Positions 34,209 through 45,577 of a stretch of DNA of 64,000 bases are shown in pieces. The stretch is from Bidens hawaiensis. Lineage: Eukaryota > Streptophyta > Magnoliopsida > Asterales > Asteraceae. The stretch spans positions 1-64,000 of the forward strand of contig JAIQDT010007336.1 of NCBI GenBank assembly GCA_021521415.1, in the 5' to 3' direction. The first letter of the stretch is position 1; every line of letters starts with the position of its first letter. The translations under genes were made by a program, and so were the position numbers. Below the pieces are notes generated by a model. That model worked only from the letters and a program-made list of their open reading frames with translations. It was not told where the DNA came from and made no database searches.

Positions 34209-34742
34209 CTAATATTCGTCGTCGTTCTCTTCGTCTGTTTGTATATTTGGTCATTATATTTGTGTTCTTTCTCCAACAAAGTCGTTGTCGTCGTATTTAG
34301 ATGCGATGGATCCTTTGCGATGAAATTGAAATCCTTGTCTCGTTGTTGCTCCGACTGAATTTTTTTTTTCATTATGCATTGTTTTGTTGCCCGCATGCAT
34401 CATTTTTCTTTGTTCGTGCACTCTTGTGATTTCATATTTTGAGTATTTAGCCTTGGCAATCTCGGATAGTTTAAGCTCCAAGTTGTCAACGCGCGATCAC
34501 TTCAGAACTCATCGAGGATGTCGTTCTAGACGAACATCTTCCACCTCTTGCCGTCGCCTTCGCTTTATCTCTTCCTACCGGGCATGGTAACTTATCTAGT
34601 TCATCAAAAACAAACTCGGGATCATACTCATTTAAGTTTAGTTGACAACAAGCATTTGACGTGGCTTGAGACGCTGATTAATCAGCCGAAGTAGACGTTC
34701 TCTTTGATCATTTTGATGGTCGCGATGAAGAGGATGGGATGG
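34209..34742 (-). pseudogene. Harbinger Myb-like protein, C-terminal half (cut by gypsy insertion)
   Basis: On minus, from the gypsy junction at 34742, it encodes a Ser/Arg-rich linker, then DELDKLPCPVGRDKAKATAR. A GRDKAK-type segment is conserved in this protein group. A coiled-coil region follows (ELKLSEIAKAKYSKYEITRV, VHEQRKMMHA), then QQRDKDFNFIAKDPSHL and an acidic tail DEENDDEY ending at TAG 34209-34211. Internal stops and frameshifts are present. The C-terminal part aligns with the pseudogene at 31290-31505. Confidence 0.68.
34738..34742. repeat. Target-site duplication GATGG, left copy (right copy 44460-44464)
   Basis: GATGG immediately precedes the TGTAACATC start of the 5' LTR and immediately follows the GTGTGACA end of the 3' LTR. 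Each copy is in the Harbinger Myb-like gene. Confidence 0.9.
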
Positions 34743-36623
34743 TGTAACATCACGTAAATTTCGGGCCAAAAATGTCAAGTTTCTAAAGTATAGGGATCAA
34801 ATTTGCCAAAATCCAAACCTTACGGACTAAATTGCAAAATCTGAAATTTCTGACCCATCGCGCTACGCGATGGATTAGAGGAGCACCCCATCGCGTACCG
34901 CGATGGGGTTGTCTGACACATGTGACACGTGTGCCACGTTGCACACGGTGGCAGCGTCTGCCGCCACGTGTCACCACGTGGCAACACGTCCGCCATGTGT
35001 CGCCACGTGGTTCGGTGCTTGCCACATGTCGCCACATGGCAAACCTAGTGGGTGACTGGCCAGGCCTAAATCGCGGTACGCGATGGGCCAGCCAAGGAAC
35101 CCATCGCGTACCGCGATGGGGTCCAAAATTGGCTCTATAAATCGCAGCCACGGGATTCATTCCCAACTCACAAAATTTCACACACTTACTCTCTCACTAC
35201 TCTCTCTCTAGACCTCGTAGTTCGTGCCATCGATCCGTCTCGAAAACCGTGTACCGAAATCTCGTTTTCCGTGCCCGTTACCTCGTTTTCCGTGCCACTC
35301 CCCGACATCCCGAACAAGAAGGAAGTACTGCCCCGACGACCCGGTTATTTCCTCAAAGTTCGTGCCAAAAGTATTGGTGTCTCGAAACGCATGCCAAGTG
35401 AGGAGAAGGAGTTGAAACGAAAAGAGTATCGATTGAACGGCGTCGAAGTGCTGCCCAAGTGTGTAGGGTATTTCTAAGCCAAGCAAGGTAGGCATAATGC
35501 CCGACCAAAATAATATTAAAATATTATAAAGGCTTAATGCCTAAATCAGAATTATACTCGATGAATATAAAAAGAGAAAATAAATAACAAAGAAAAGAAA
35601 AAAAGAAAATAAATATATATATGAGTATATATATATACATATAAGTATATAATTATTTTTTTATAGAATATATTATTTAAGTATTATGAATATGCTTAAA
35701 TAATAAAAGAAATACGTTTCTTAAAGAAGAAGAAACGTCGGCTTTTTAAATATAAACTAAAGGTTTATAAAGAATACTTTATAACTAAAGGTTTTAAAGT
35801 AAAAGAAATAATAAACTAAAGGTTCATCGAGATGATAAGACTAAAGGTCTTAAGCCGGATCGTGTATCCGACTAATGAATGTTATACTCGTACTATAGGT
35901 GCGAGATAGCGAAGGAAAGACCAACGGACGGTGTTAGAAGCCGATTCCATTGAAAAGGTGAATACGCCCCACTTTTACAAACTTTTTTTCAAACATATAA
36001 ATATGTTATGTGTAAAACTTTACATGAGGCTATGTGTCTCTAAAAACATAAGAGTATAAGCCAGCCCTCAGGCTATGGTATACGTTTGTCTGGATCCTTA
36101 CATATGTGGATGCGGTGGGCACATCGCACCACGCATGGTCACGACCTCCAGCCACGATGGGCCGGACCTAAGTTACGTCCGAGTGGGGAATGGCCATGTT
36201 TATGATGATTGTTTTAACTTGATTATTCCTAAGCCAAGATGGGCCGAGACTTACGTGGTTTCGAGGGGTAGTTAAGTAAAGAAAATATTTTTTTAGCGTC
36301 AGCATATTCACCAGCATTCGTTGCTGACGTATTTTATTAACATTTTGCAGGTAACCAAGGTTAGAGCTTGCAAGACGAAGAAGCTCAAGAATCCGATGGC
36401 TCGGTTAATTTTGTGTAAATATTAAAATACGATGGTTTTGTAAAACATATAAACAAGTAAATACTAAACGAGACTTTTTTCTCGTCTTTTGTAATGTAAA
36501 TATTTATAATATCGATCCTTATGTTTTTATAAAGACTTCCGCTATAACCCGCTACTCTGATTTATTTACAAACATGGTACCAACTTTGGATCATACCCCT
36601 AGGCCTAGAATGGGGGTGTGACA
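34743..36623 (+). repeat. 5' LTR of the gypsy element (1881 bp)
   Basis: Begins TGTAACATCACG and ends GGGGGTGTGACA, just before the PBS. It matches 42485-44459 closely throughout. It carries four CATCGCG palindromes, four CACGTG boxes and a CTATAAAT TATA box near 35135. Relative to the 3' LTR it lacks a segment of about 75 bp after position 36198. It has an extra 12 bp in the G-box region and small differences elsewhere. Confidence 0.93.
34857..35142 (+). promoter_or_regulatory. LTR promoter: palindrome and G-box cluster upstream of a TATA box
   Basis: Perfect CACGTG hexamers lie at 34926, 34965, 34975 and 35004, with near matches (CACATG, CCATGTG) between them, embedded in short tandem GCCACGTGTC-like units. 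On either side lie four palindromes of the CATCGCGTACCGCGATG type (34857, 34889, 35070, 35102). The TATA box CTATAAAT is at 35135-35142. CACGTG is the plant G-box bound by bZIP and bHLH factors (established). Regulation of this LTR by them is inference. A similar cluster lies at 42597-42880. Confidence 0.6.
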
Positions 36624-36625
36624 GG

Positions 36626-36640
36626 TTGGTATCAGAGCCA
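36626..36640 (+). other. Primer-binding site of the gypsy element
   Basis: TTGGTATCAGAGCCA, starting two bases after the 5' LTR, complementary to the 3' end of initiator tRNA-Met. Confidence 0.9.
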
Positions 36641-36782
36641 TCGATATTAGCGAATTGGGTATCATAAAATAATACCTAAGCTTCGATTCAAGCGTAGGAA
36701 ATATTTACTTGTTAATGTGAATAGGGATAAGATTGGTTGGTAACCCTTTCTTTCCCTCTCTACAATCTATACCACCCAAAAT

Positions 36783-37896
36783 ATGTCTTATGAAGAATTA
36801 ATGGATTATTATGACAAGGAAGTAAGAAGAGCAAAGAAGTATTACAAGTTTCCAAGAGGCATCATGAGTAAAGATTACTTTGAATCATTCTTCAACGAAG
36901 AGTATAACCCCAACCCAAGTCCAATCTACCACCTAGATAACACACCACATGAAATATACCAACCCCCAAGGCATTCAAGTTATCATCCGTCAAGCCTTCC
37001 GAGATCCCGACATACTATCCTTATGAAATTCCCACCGGTCATCCATCCGGAAGTTCAACACAATTACCACCGAATCCTCATCCTTCATATACTTTCCTCT
37101 CCAATTTACCAATTAGGGAAGAACCAAAATCTTCTTCATCCTCCGACTGGATGCAATGCCACTCCAATCAACGAAGGTGGCATACCGGCACTTCAACTAT
37201 GGATACTGCCAATTCTCACGTCAACAAGGAAGGATCATCTAGCAAACCCAAGATGAGGGTGACTATGCCATACGAGAAGATTCACATGGCCTCAATGACC
37301 GAGGAGGAACTAGAAGAGAAACAAGAATAGGAACCGGAAGAAGAAACTGACCCCGAGGAAGAATCAGAAGAGGAACCTGAGGAGGAGACAGATCCTGAGG
37401 AAGAAAAATTTCCCAAAAACCCAAATGAAGTAACCACACCAGAGAAAGAACAACAATCAGCTCCAAGTTATGGTTCTGTGGATCCATACATGAAATTTCT
37501 CCAAGAACTCAAGGGTAAGGCGTCATCAAGCTTTCCCCCCTACCAAGGTGAGATTCCATCCCTTGAAGAGCAAGCAAAAGAAATTCAAGAACAAAATGAG
37601 GCTGCCAATGCTTTCTTCAATTACCAATCCGATAAGACTGCAACTCCATACCCTGATCCCAAGAACCACTACGATGTTGTGATGATGGGTTACCGCGACC
37701 CACCTCCAAGATATGGGTATCCGACTGACATGCCTCAGTCCCAGGAGGAGCATTTGGATCGAGCCTTGCACAAAATTGATGACCTTAGGGAAAAAATTGC
37801 TATGGATAAGAAGAAAAAGAAGAAGATGGGAGACAAGCTTCTTCGCAAATGCAACAAGCTCACCAAAGTTGTGAAGAAGTTTATGAAGGATTGAGA
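36783..37896 (+). pseudogene. Upstream ORF of the gypsy element, function unknown (broken)
   Basis: Between PBS and Gag lies a reading frame of about 370 codons, broken by at least one frameshift (between about 37000 and 37220) and a TAG (37328-37330). The N-terminus (MSYEELMDYYDKEVRRAKKY) is charged. The middle is Pro/Ser-rich, followed by an acidic EEEPEEETDPEEE-type repeat (37330-37410). The C-terminal part (37478-37894) includes a Lys-rich predicted coiled coil (DDLREKIAMDKKKKKKMGDK). It resembles neither Gag capsid nor any Pol domain I know. It could be an extra element protein or an N-terminal Gag extension. I do not assign a function. Confidence 0.55.
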
Positions 37897-38102
37897 AAAT
37901 GAAGATGGTGTGTTTTAGAGATGAAGTTATGTGTGTAATATAGTTTGTATGATATGTGTAATAAGGATAGGATCTATAAGTTTGTTGTAACAATAATATA
38001 CATATCATTTATGATATGTATATGAATGTGAAATAAATAAATTTGTATATTGAGAAAAGAAATGTGTTAAAATTTCAGATAAACAGAATAAAAGATAAAA
38101 AT

Positions 38103-40137
38103 ATGTCTCGACAAAGTGACTAAACCTCGTACTCGACCTTCACGAGAGGAAGAGAGCGAACATGAATCAAACGCTGATGTAGGTGTTCGTAAAGAACTTA
38201 AGAAACTCAAGATGGGAGGATGTTCCTTTAAAGACTTTAAGTACTACGGACCGAAAGAATTTCACGGTGACAAGGGAGCCATCAATACCGTAAGGTGGCT
38301 CGAAGAGATGGAAACGAATGTGATTACGAGCAAGTGTTCAAATAAAGAGAAGATCCAATACTCCGCCTTGATGTTCAAAGGCGAAGCACTCGAGTGGTGG
38401 AACACGCTGATGATGAGTAGAGGTAGGGAGGTGATGTATAGTTTGACTTGGAACAAGTTCAAGGAATTATTAATGTCAAAGTTCTGTCCGATGCACGAGA
38501 CAGATCAAATTCAAACCAAGTTCTTGGCTCACAAGGTTGTTGGAACAAACCTTCATGAGTACAATACAAAATATCACGAATACTGTCGTTTGGTTCCCCA
38601 GCTGGTTACCCCTGAGTCCAGCAAAGTCACACGTTACATATGGGGATTGCCACGAGAAATTTGTGATATGGTGAGATCACACTTACCACAAACCACTGAC
38701 TCCGCGATGGAGTTGGCTGGGTACTTTATGGGCGGAATGATCCATAATAAAGAGGAAGACAAAAAAGTGGTAACAACACATGACTCAAGGAAAGGTGGAG
38801 ATACCCGCTTCAAGGGTAAATATCAACGAAGGTCTAGCTCCAATCTTGGCATCCCTCAATGCAAAATTTGTAAGAAATATCATAGAGGTAGATGCAACTT
38901 TGCTTCTCGAGTCTGTGAATCATGTAACCGAACTGGCCATGCCACGGCTGATTGTTGGAAGAAGAAGATGACCTGCTATAATTGTAAGGAGATAGGACAT
39001 ATTAGCTTTGAGTGCCCCAAGAATAAACCCGCGACTGGTGGTGCGGGTGGTAGCGGTCAGAAGAATGAGCCCAAGAAGGGCAATGCAAGGGTCTTTGTCT
39101 TAGACACAAAGAAAGCGGCCGACATGCCGGAAACAATTACCGGTACGTTTCTTGTTAATAACGCTTATGCTAGAGTCTTGTTTGATTTGGGTGCCAACTT
39201 AAGTTTTATAGATTATAAGTTTTGTAGTCTATTAAGCGAACCTTTAATCAAACTCAATAAAACTCTAAGCGTCGAGACCGCTAATGGCGAAACTGTTAAA
39301 ATTACCGAAACTTTAGAAAACGGAAAAATCTTATTAGCCGGTTATGTTTTGCCTATTCTATTGTTATCTATGACTCTTGCAGGTTTTGATGTTGTATTGG
39401 GTATGGATTGGTTATTCAACAACCATGCTCGTATCCTTTGCAATAGCAAGACCGTTGAGCTTCGAGCCCCGGATAAACGAACTATTCGAATTGAAGGGGA
39501 TAAAGTCGCTGGCCAAGTTACCCTAATCTCTATGATAAGGGCTAATAAATGTTTAAATCAAGGATGTTTAGCATTCATGGCCTACGTCACCGAAAAGTCT
39601 AAACCCAAAGAACTCAAATACGTTCCTGTTGTTTCCGATTATGCCGACGTATTTCCTGACGAACTCCTCGGCATTCCTTCTGATCGTGAAGTAGAATTTA
39701 GTATCGATCTCATTCCTGGTACTGTTCCGATCGCTAAAGCTCCATATCGCCTCGCGCCAACCGAGATGAAGGAACTAAAGAAACAACTAGACGAGCTTCT
39801 CGAGAAAGGATTCATACGACCAAGTTCATCGCCATGGGGAGCGCCGATACTTTTCGTTAAGAAGAAGGATGGATCTATGCGCATGTGCATTGACTATCGA
39901 GCTCTCAACAAAGTTACAATCAAGAATCGATATCCACTTCCTCGAATCGACGACCTTTTTGATCAACTTCAAGGTGCTAACTACTTTTCAAAAATCGATC
40001 TTCGTTCTGCTATCACCAACTTAAAGTTCAAACCGAAGATATTCCGAAAACCGCCTTTCGAACAAGGTATGGACATTATGAGTTTACCGTTATGCCATTT
40101 AGACTTACTAATGCGCCAGCCGCGTTTATGGACATGA
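38103..40137 (+). pseudogene. gag-pol: Gypsy Gag, protease and N-terminal RT
   Basis: The ATG at 38103 goes out of frame almost at once. The open frame begins near 38116 without its own ATG. Gag shows the retrotrans_gag core ([49 protein letters not shown]). Zinc-knuckle cysteines follow at 38860-39015, including [14 protein letters not shown] and [14 protein letters not shown] (both CX2CX4HX4C). Protease is recognisable by [12 protein letters not shown] and VLGMDWL, but the catalytic D-T-G has become D-L-G (39184-39192). RT begins with the [18 protein letters not shown] and [20 protein letters not shown] motifs. The frame is lost after SKIDLRSAI at about 40010-40090. Confidence 0.88.
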
Positions 40138-42445
40138 TGAACCGAATTTGTAAGCATTACTTGGATAAATTTGTAATCGTCTTCATCGACGACATACTTA
40201 TTTACTCTAAGTCTAAGGATGATCATGAAAATCATCTTCGAACTTTACTTGAAATCCTTAGGACCGAGAAGTTGTACGCCAAGTTCTCGAAATGCGAGTT
40301 CTGGTTGCACGAAGTGCAATTTCTTGGTCACATTATCAACGTCAACGGTATTCAAGTGGACCCCGCTAAGATTGAAGCTATCTCTAAGTGGGAGGTCCCA
40401 AAGTCGCCAACCGAGATCCGAAGTTTCTTGGGATTGGCCAGATATTACCGTAGGTACATTGAAAATTTTTCTTGAATCGCCGTTCCCCTAACTTCCTTAA
40501 CTCGCAAGAACATCAAGTATGAATGGGGAACGAAGCAAAAAGAGGCGTTTGATATACTTAAACAAAAGCTTACCCAAGCTCCTATACTGGCCTTGCCAGA
40601 AGGTACCGAAGACTTCGTTGTCTTTAGTGACGCGTCCCATTCCGTTTTGGGATGTGTATTAATGCAACAAAAGAAAGTAATCGCCTACGCCTCTCGTCAA
40701 CTCAAGGTGCACAAAAAAGAACTATACAACTCATGATCTAGAGTTAGGCGCCATAATCTTTGCACTTAAGATTTGGAGGCACTATCTCTATGGAGTAAGA
40801 TTTATCGTGTACACCGATCATAAAAGCTTGAAACACACCTTTGAGCCAAAAGAGCTTAATATGCGCCAACGACGCTGGATGGAAACTCTTAACGACTGCG
40901 ACTGTGAAATCGTTTATCACGAAGGTAAAGCCAACATTGTGGCTGATGCCTTAAGTCGTAAAGAGAACAAAAAGCCAAAAAGAGTCCGAGCGTTAAGGCT
41001 AGAACTTCAAATTAATCTTATCGACCAAATTAAATCTGCTCAAGCTCAAGCTATTCACGAAAACAAGATCTCAGATGAAAAGCGTAACGGCACCATTGAC
41101 TCGTTAGTCAAAGGTGACGATGGTATCCTTAGAATGGGAAACCGAATTTGGGTACTGATCGTTGGAAACTTGCGTGAGAAAATCATGAATGAAGCTCACA
41201 AAACAAAGTACATGATGCATCCAGGTAGTGACAAAATGTATCAAAACCTCAAGTCGAACTACTGGTGGAATGGAATGAAAAAGGACATCACTTCGCACGT
41301 TGCGAAATGTCTAACATGCTTGAAAGTCAAGGCTGAACACCAAAAGCCTTCAGGATTGCTTCAGCAACCCAAACTTCCCGTATGGAAGTGGGAGTTAATC
41401 ACTATGGATTTCATTACTAAACTCCCGAAGACGACTTGACAACATAATGCTATATGGGTGATTGTGGATCGTTTAACAAAATCCACACACTTCATTCCTA
41501 TCAACGAGTCGTACTCAATGGATAGACTAGCGCGCATTTATGTAAACAACATTGTTGCTTTGCATGGAGTACCATTTTCTATAATCTCTGATTGAGACAG
41601 CCGTTTTTACATCTCACTTTTGGAAAAGCTTCCAACAAACTCTTGGTACAAAGTTAAACCTTAGCACTACCTATCATCCACAAACCGATGGTCAAAGCGA
41701 AAGGACAATTCAAACATTGGAAGATATGCTCCGAGCTTGTGTGATAGACTTAGATGGAAGTTGGGATGACCACTTAACCCTAATGGAATTCTCGTATAAC
41801 AATAGCTATCACTCGAACATTCAAGCCGCACCATTCGAGGCGTTATATGGTCGAAAATGTAGAACGCCCGTGTGCTGGTCTGAAACTGGAGATAATCAAT
41901 TATCTGGACCCGAAATAGTCTAAGAAACCACCGACAAAGTTCTTCAAATCCGCGAACGACTTAAGACGGCACGTGATCGCCAAAAGAGTTACGCCGATGT
42001 CCGTCGTAAGCCGTTAGAATTTAGTGTCGGTGATAAAGTTCTTTTGAAAGTCTCGCCATGGAAGGGCGTAGTCCGCTTCGGCAAGAAAGGCAAGTTAAGT
42101 CCTCGATTCGTTGGACCCTTCGAGGTACTCGAACGAATTGGTACCGTCGCATACCGTTTGCGACTACTCGAGGAAATGCAAGGGATACACGATATATTCC
42201 ATGTTTCGAATTTGCATTAATGTCTAGCCGACGAATCTCTTTCGATGCCCCTAAAAGATGTAGAAATTAACGAGAACTTAAAATTCATTGAAAAACCAAT
42301 TCAAATTGAAGATTCGAAAACTAAGAAACTTAAAAGACGAACCTTGAAAATCGTGAAAGTAAGATGGGACTCACGAAGAGGGCCTGAGTATACTTGGGAA
42401 CTCGAGTCCGAGATGAGAAAGAAATACCCCCACTTGTTCTCGTAA
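40080..42445 (+). pseudogene. pol: Gypsy RT C-terminus, RNase H, integrase and chromodomain-like tail
   Basis: RT resumes in another frame with [15 protein letters not shown] and the catalytic FIDD (40183-40194). RNase H (about 40490-40990) shows VVFSDASHSVLGCVL and [10 protein letters not shown]. Integrase (about 41200-42100) has the HHCC zinc site ([23 protein letters not shown]), catalytic-core landmarks [11 protein letters not shown] and [17 protein letters not shown], and [10 protein letters not shown]. It ends with GPFEVLERIGTVAYRLRL (GPF module) and a VKVRWDSRRGPEYTWE tail like that of chromoviruses. In-frame stops at about 40473, 41437, 41595, 41921 and 42218 and a frameshift near 40728 disable it. 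Confidence 0.9.
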
Positions 42446-42469
42446 GCAATCTCGAGGACGAGATTTATT

Positions 42470-42484
42470 TCAAGATGGGGAGGA
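42470..42484 (+). other. Polypurine tract of the gypsy element
   Basis: A purine-rich stretch with GATGGGGAGGAA directly abuts the 3' LTR, the expected second-strand priming site. Confidence 0.75.
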
Positions 42485-44459
42485 AGTAACATCACGTAAA
42501 TTTCGGGCCAAAAATGTCAAGTTTCAAAAGTATAGGGATCAAATTTGCCAAAATCCAAACCCCAGGGACTAAATTGCAAAATCTGAAATTTCTGACCCAT
42601 CGCGCTACGCGATGGATCAGAGGAGCACCCCATCGCGTACCGTGATGGGGTTGTCTGACACATGTGACACGTGTGCCAAGTGACACACGGTAGCAGCGTC
42701 TGCCGCCACGTGGCAACACGTCCACCACGTGTCGCCACGTGGCTCGGTGCCTGCCACGTGTCGCCAGGTGGCAAGCCTAGTGGGTGACTGGCCAGGCCTA
42801 CATCGCGGTACGCGATGGTCCAGCCAAGGAACCCATCCCGTACCGGGATGGGGTCCAAAATTGGCTCTATAAATTGTAGCCACGGGATTCATTCCCAACT
42901 CACAAAATTTCACACACTTACTCTCTCACTACTCTCTCTCTCTCGAGACCTCGTAGTGCGTGCCATCGATCCGTCTCGAAAATCGTGTATCGAAATCTTG
43001 TTTTCCGTGCTCGTTACCTTGTTTTACGTGCCGTTACATCGATTTCCGTGCCACTCCTCGATATCCCGAACAAGAAGGAAGTACTGCCCCGACGACCCGG
43101 TTATTTCCTCGAAGTGCGTGCCAAAAGTATTGGTGTCTCGAAAAGCATGCCAAGTGAGGAGAAGGAGTTGAAACGAAAAGAGTATCGATTGAACGGTGTC
43201 GAAGTGCTGCCCAAGTGTGTAGGGTATTTCTAAGCCAAGCAAGATAGGCATAATGCCCGACCAAAATAATATTAAAATATTATAAAGGCTTAATGCCTAA
43301 ATCAGAATTATACTCGATGAATATAAAAAGAGAAAATAAATAACAAAGAAAAGAAAAAAAAGAAAATAAATATATATATCAGTATATATATATATAAGTA
43401 TATAACTATTTTTTGTTATAGAATATATTATTTAAGTATTATGAATATGCTTAAATAATAAAAGAAATACGTTTCTTAAAGAAGAAGAAACGTCGGGTTT
43501 TTAAATATAAACTAAAGGTTTATAAAGAATACTTTATAACTAAAGGTTTTAAAGTAAAAGAAATAATGAACTAAAGGTTCATCGAGATGATAAGACTAAA
43601 GGTCTTAAGCCGGATCGTGTATCCGACTAATGAATGTTATACTCGTACTATAGGTGCGAGATAGCGAAGGAAAGACTAACGGACGGTGTTAGAAGCCGAT
43701 TCCATTGAAAAGGTGAATACACCCCACTTTTACAAACTTGTTTTCAAACAAATAAACATGTTATGTGTAAAAATTTACATGAGGCTATGTGTCTCTAAAA
43801 ACATTATAAATAAGAGTATAAGCCAGCCCTCAGGCTATGGTAAACGTTTATCTGGATCCTTATATATGTGGAATGCGGTGGGCACATCGCACCACGCTTG
43901 GTCACGACCTCCAGCCACGATACGCCGGACCTAAGTTACGTCCGAGTGGGGAATGGCTGTGTGTATATTTATGGTACCTAAGTTATGTCATAACGCTGCG
44001 GTGTTTCGCTGAGGTGACCTAGTGCAGAGACTCAAGTTTATGATGATTGTTTTAACTTGATTATTCCTAAGCCAAGATGGGCCGAGACTTACGTGGTCTC
44101 GAGGGGTAGTTAAGTAAAGAAAATATTTTTTTAGCGTCAGCATATTCACCAGCATTAGTTGCTGACGTATTTTATTAACATTTTGCAGGTAACCAAGGTT
44201 AGAGCTTGCAAGACGAAGATGCCCAAGAATCCGATGGCTCGGATAATTTTGTGTAAATATTAAAATATGATGGTTTTGTAAAACATATGAACAAGTAAAT
44301 ACTAAACGAGACTTTTGTCTCATCTTTTGTAATGTAAATATTTATAATATCGATCCTTATGTTTTTATAAAGACTTCTGCTATAACCCGACTCTGATTTA
44401 TTTACAAACATGGTACCAACTATGGATCATACCCCTAGGCCTAGAATGGGGGTGTGACA
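42485..44459 (+). repeat. 3' LTR of the gypsy element (1975 bp)
   Basis: Second LTR copy. Its first base has changed (AGTAACATC instead of TGTAACATC). It retains the segment at about 43960-44035 that is absent from the 5' LTR. The ORFs inside both LTRs are not genes. Confidence 0.92.
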
Positions 44460-44464
44460 GATGG

Positions 44465-45264
44465 GCACCCACTTTGGTGAGCTCGTGCATTGTCTCCGAG
44501 CGTCCCACATATTTAAGTCTCCGTTATATTCGGCGCTGTATTGTTTTAAGGCATACTCTAACACATTGGCATCGTTCATGCTGCTTTTTCTCCCATTGAT
44601 TGCAACGCGGTTGTAACAATCAAAGAAGCTGGTTATTGTTATACACATTGCCTTCCATTTGCTGTAGATGGAATCGTCCTAACGGTATTCATCTCGACCC
44701 ATTGTAGCAAAGAACCGAGCATGTATACTCTTCCAAAAGTCAGAGGTATGTTTACCGTCACTTTTGATAGAAATAAAAACCTAGTGTTAGTCGACAAAAA
44801 AATAAAACATGAAATATATATAAATATTTTAATTTTAAAAATTTACCTTGAATTGAGTCTTCGGATGAGTTAATCCACGCACGTGCCAACACAATATCCT
44901 TATCCGTTTCCCACTATAATCTTTCGTCTTTTTCCATAGTTTTTTACCTTCAGGTTTTTTTATGACTTCATTTACCTTTTGATATGGTGCGATCTACCTG
45001 CACTTCACACTTCAGGTACATGGGTATCATGTATTTGGGTTTCGGGTACTTGAGAAGACATATATGGTATTGGCGGTCGATATAACATATCGGTGAACGG
45101 TTTCATGGTGGGTGACATTACCAGGTCGACAGTCTTGTTGGTAGGAAAAGAAAGGGTTAGTAGGGTCATTGTTATTTGCAATCAACTTCTCCACCACAAT
45201 TGAGTCGGATACCACGGGTTCGGTTTGGGATCGGGTTTGGGTTTGGGTTTGAGCTCGGGTTCAT
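44465..45264 (-). pseudogene. Harbinger Myb-like protein, N-terminal half (cut by gypsy insertion)
   Basis: The likely start ATG is at 45264-45262, giving MNPSSNPNPNPIPN, the same Asn/Pro-rich start as in remnant 1. The frame then breaks. Between 44960 and 44465 the minus strand carries the Myb/SANT-like DNA-binding region in several frames: DFWKSIHARFFATMGRDEYR, SIYSKWKAMCITITSFFDCY, RVAINGRKSSMNDANVLEYA and LKQYSAEYN. This is the part missing from remnant 1. It stops at the gypsy target duplication (44460-44464) and resumes at 34742. Confidence 0.68.
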
Positions 45265-45386
45265 GGTTGTAGAAAGTTGAGATATTATTGTATTTTGAAG
45301 AGAATTGGAATGTTGAATGAAATGGAGTTGAGAAATTGTTTGAATAAAATTATGGCGAGAAATTGTTTGTTTAAATAGGTTATTTT

Positions 45387-45577
45387 TGTTGTGAAATCGA
45401 CCTATTAGCAAGATTTATATACATATAGAGATAAAGAGAAAGAATATTGATTCTTATTGATGTACATGACCAAATACAAGATACATCTATTTATAAGGAT
45501 ATTGCATTAATACAAAGGAAATGAATGGAAGGAGGTTATGCATGTGGAGAGTCACCATATTAAATGTATTCATAACA
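45387..45577 (-). repeat. 3' LTR of the decayed copia element
   Basis: Shares GTGAAATCGACCTATTAGCA, ACAAGATACATCTATTTATA and GAGAGTCACCATATTAAATG with the right LTR. A minus-strand polypurine tract lies at 45578-45586. Confidence 0.9.

Larger units (their letters stand above)
34743..44459 (+). mobile_element. Ty3-gypsy chromovirus-type retrotransposon, 9717 bp, complete but inactive
   Basis: Two LTRs (34743-36623 and 42485-44459) with TGTAACA...TGTGACA borders enclose a PBS, an upstream ORF, Gag-PR-RT-RNase H-integrase and a polypurine tract. Identical 5-bp duplications GATGG (34738-34742 and 44460-44464) flank it. Integrase is C-terminal to RT/RNase H, the gypsy order, with a GPF module and a short chromodomain-like tail, which suggests the Tekay/Del group (inference). 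Many frameshifts and stops and a changed protease active site make it non-functional. Confidence 0.92.

Noticed and set aside
34743..36275. Many ORFs of 60-130 codons in both gypsy LTRs, on both strands
   Set aside because: They recur in both LTRs, overlap in several frames and follow palindromic or G-box repeats. LTR sequence, not genes.
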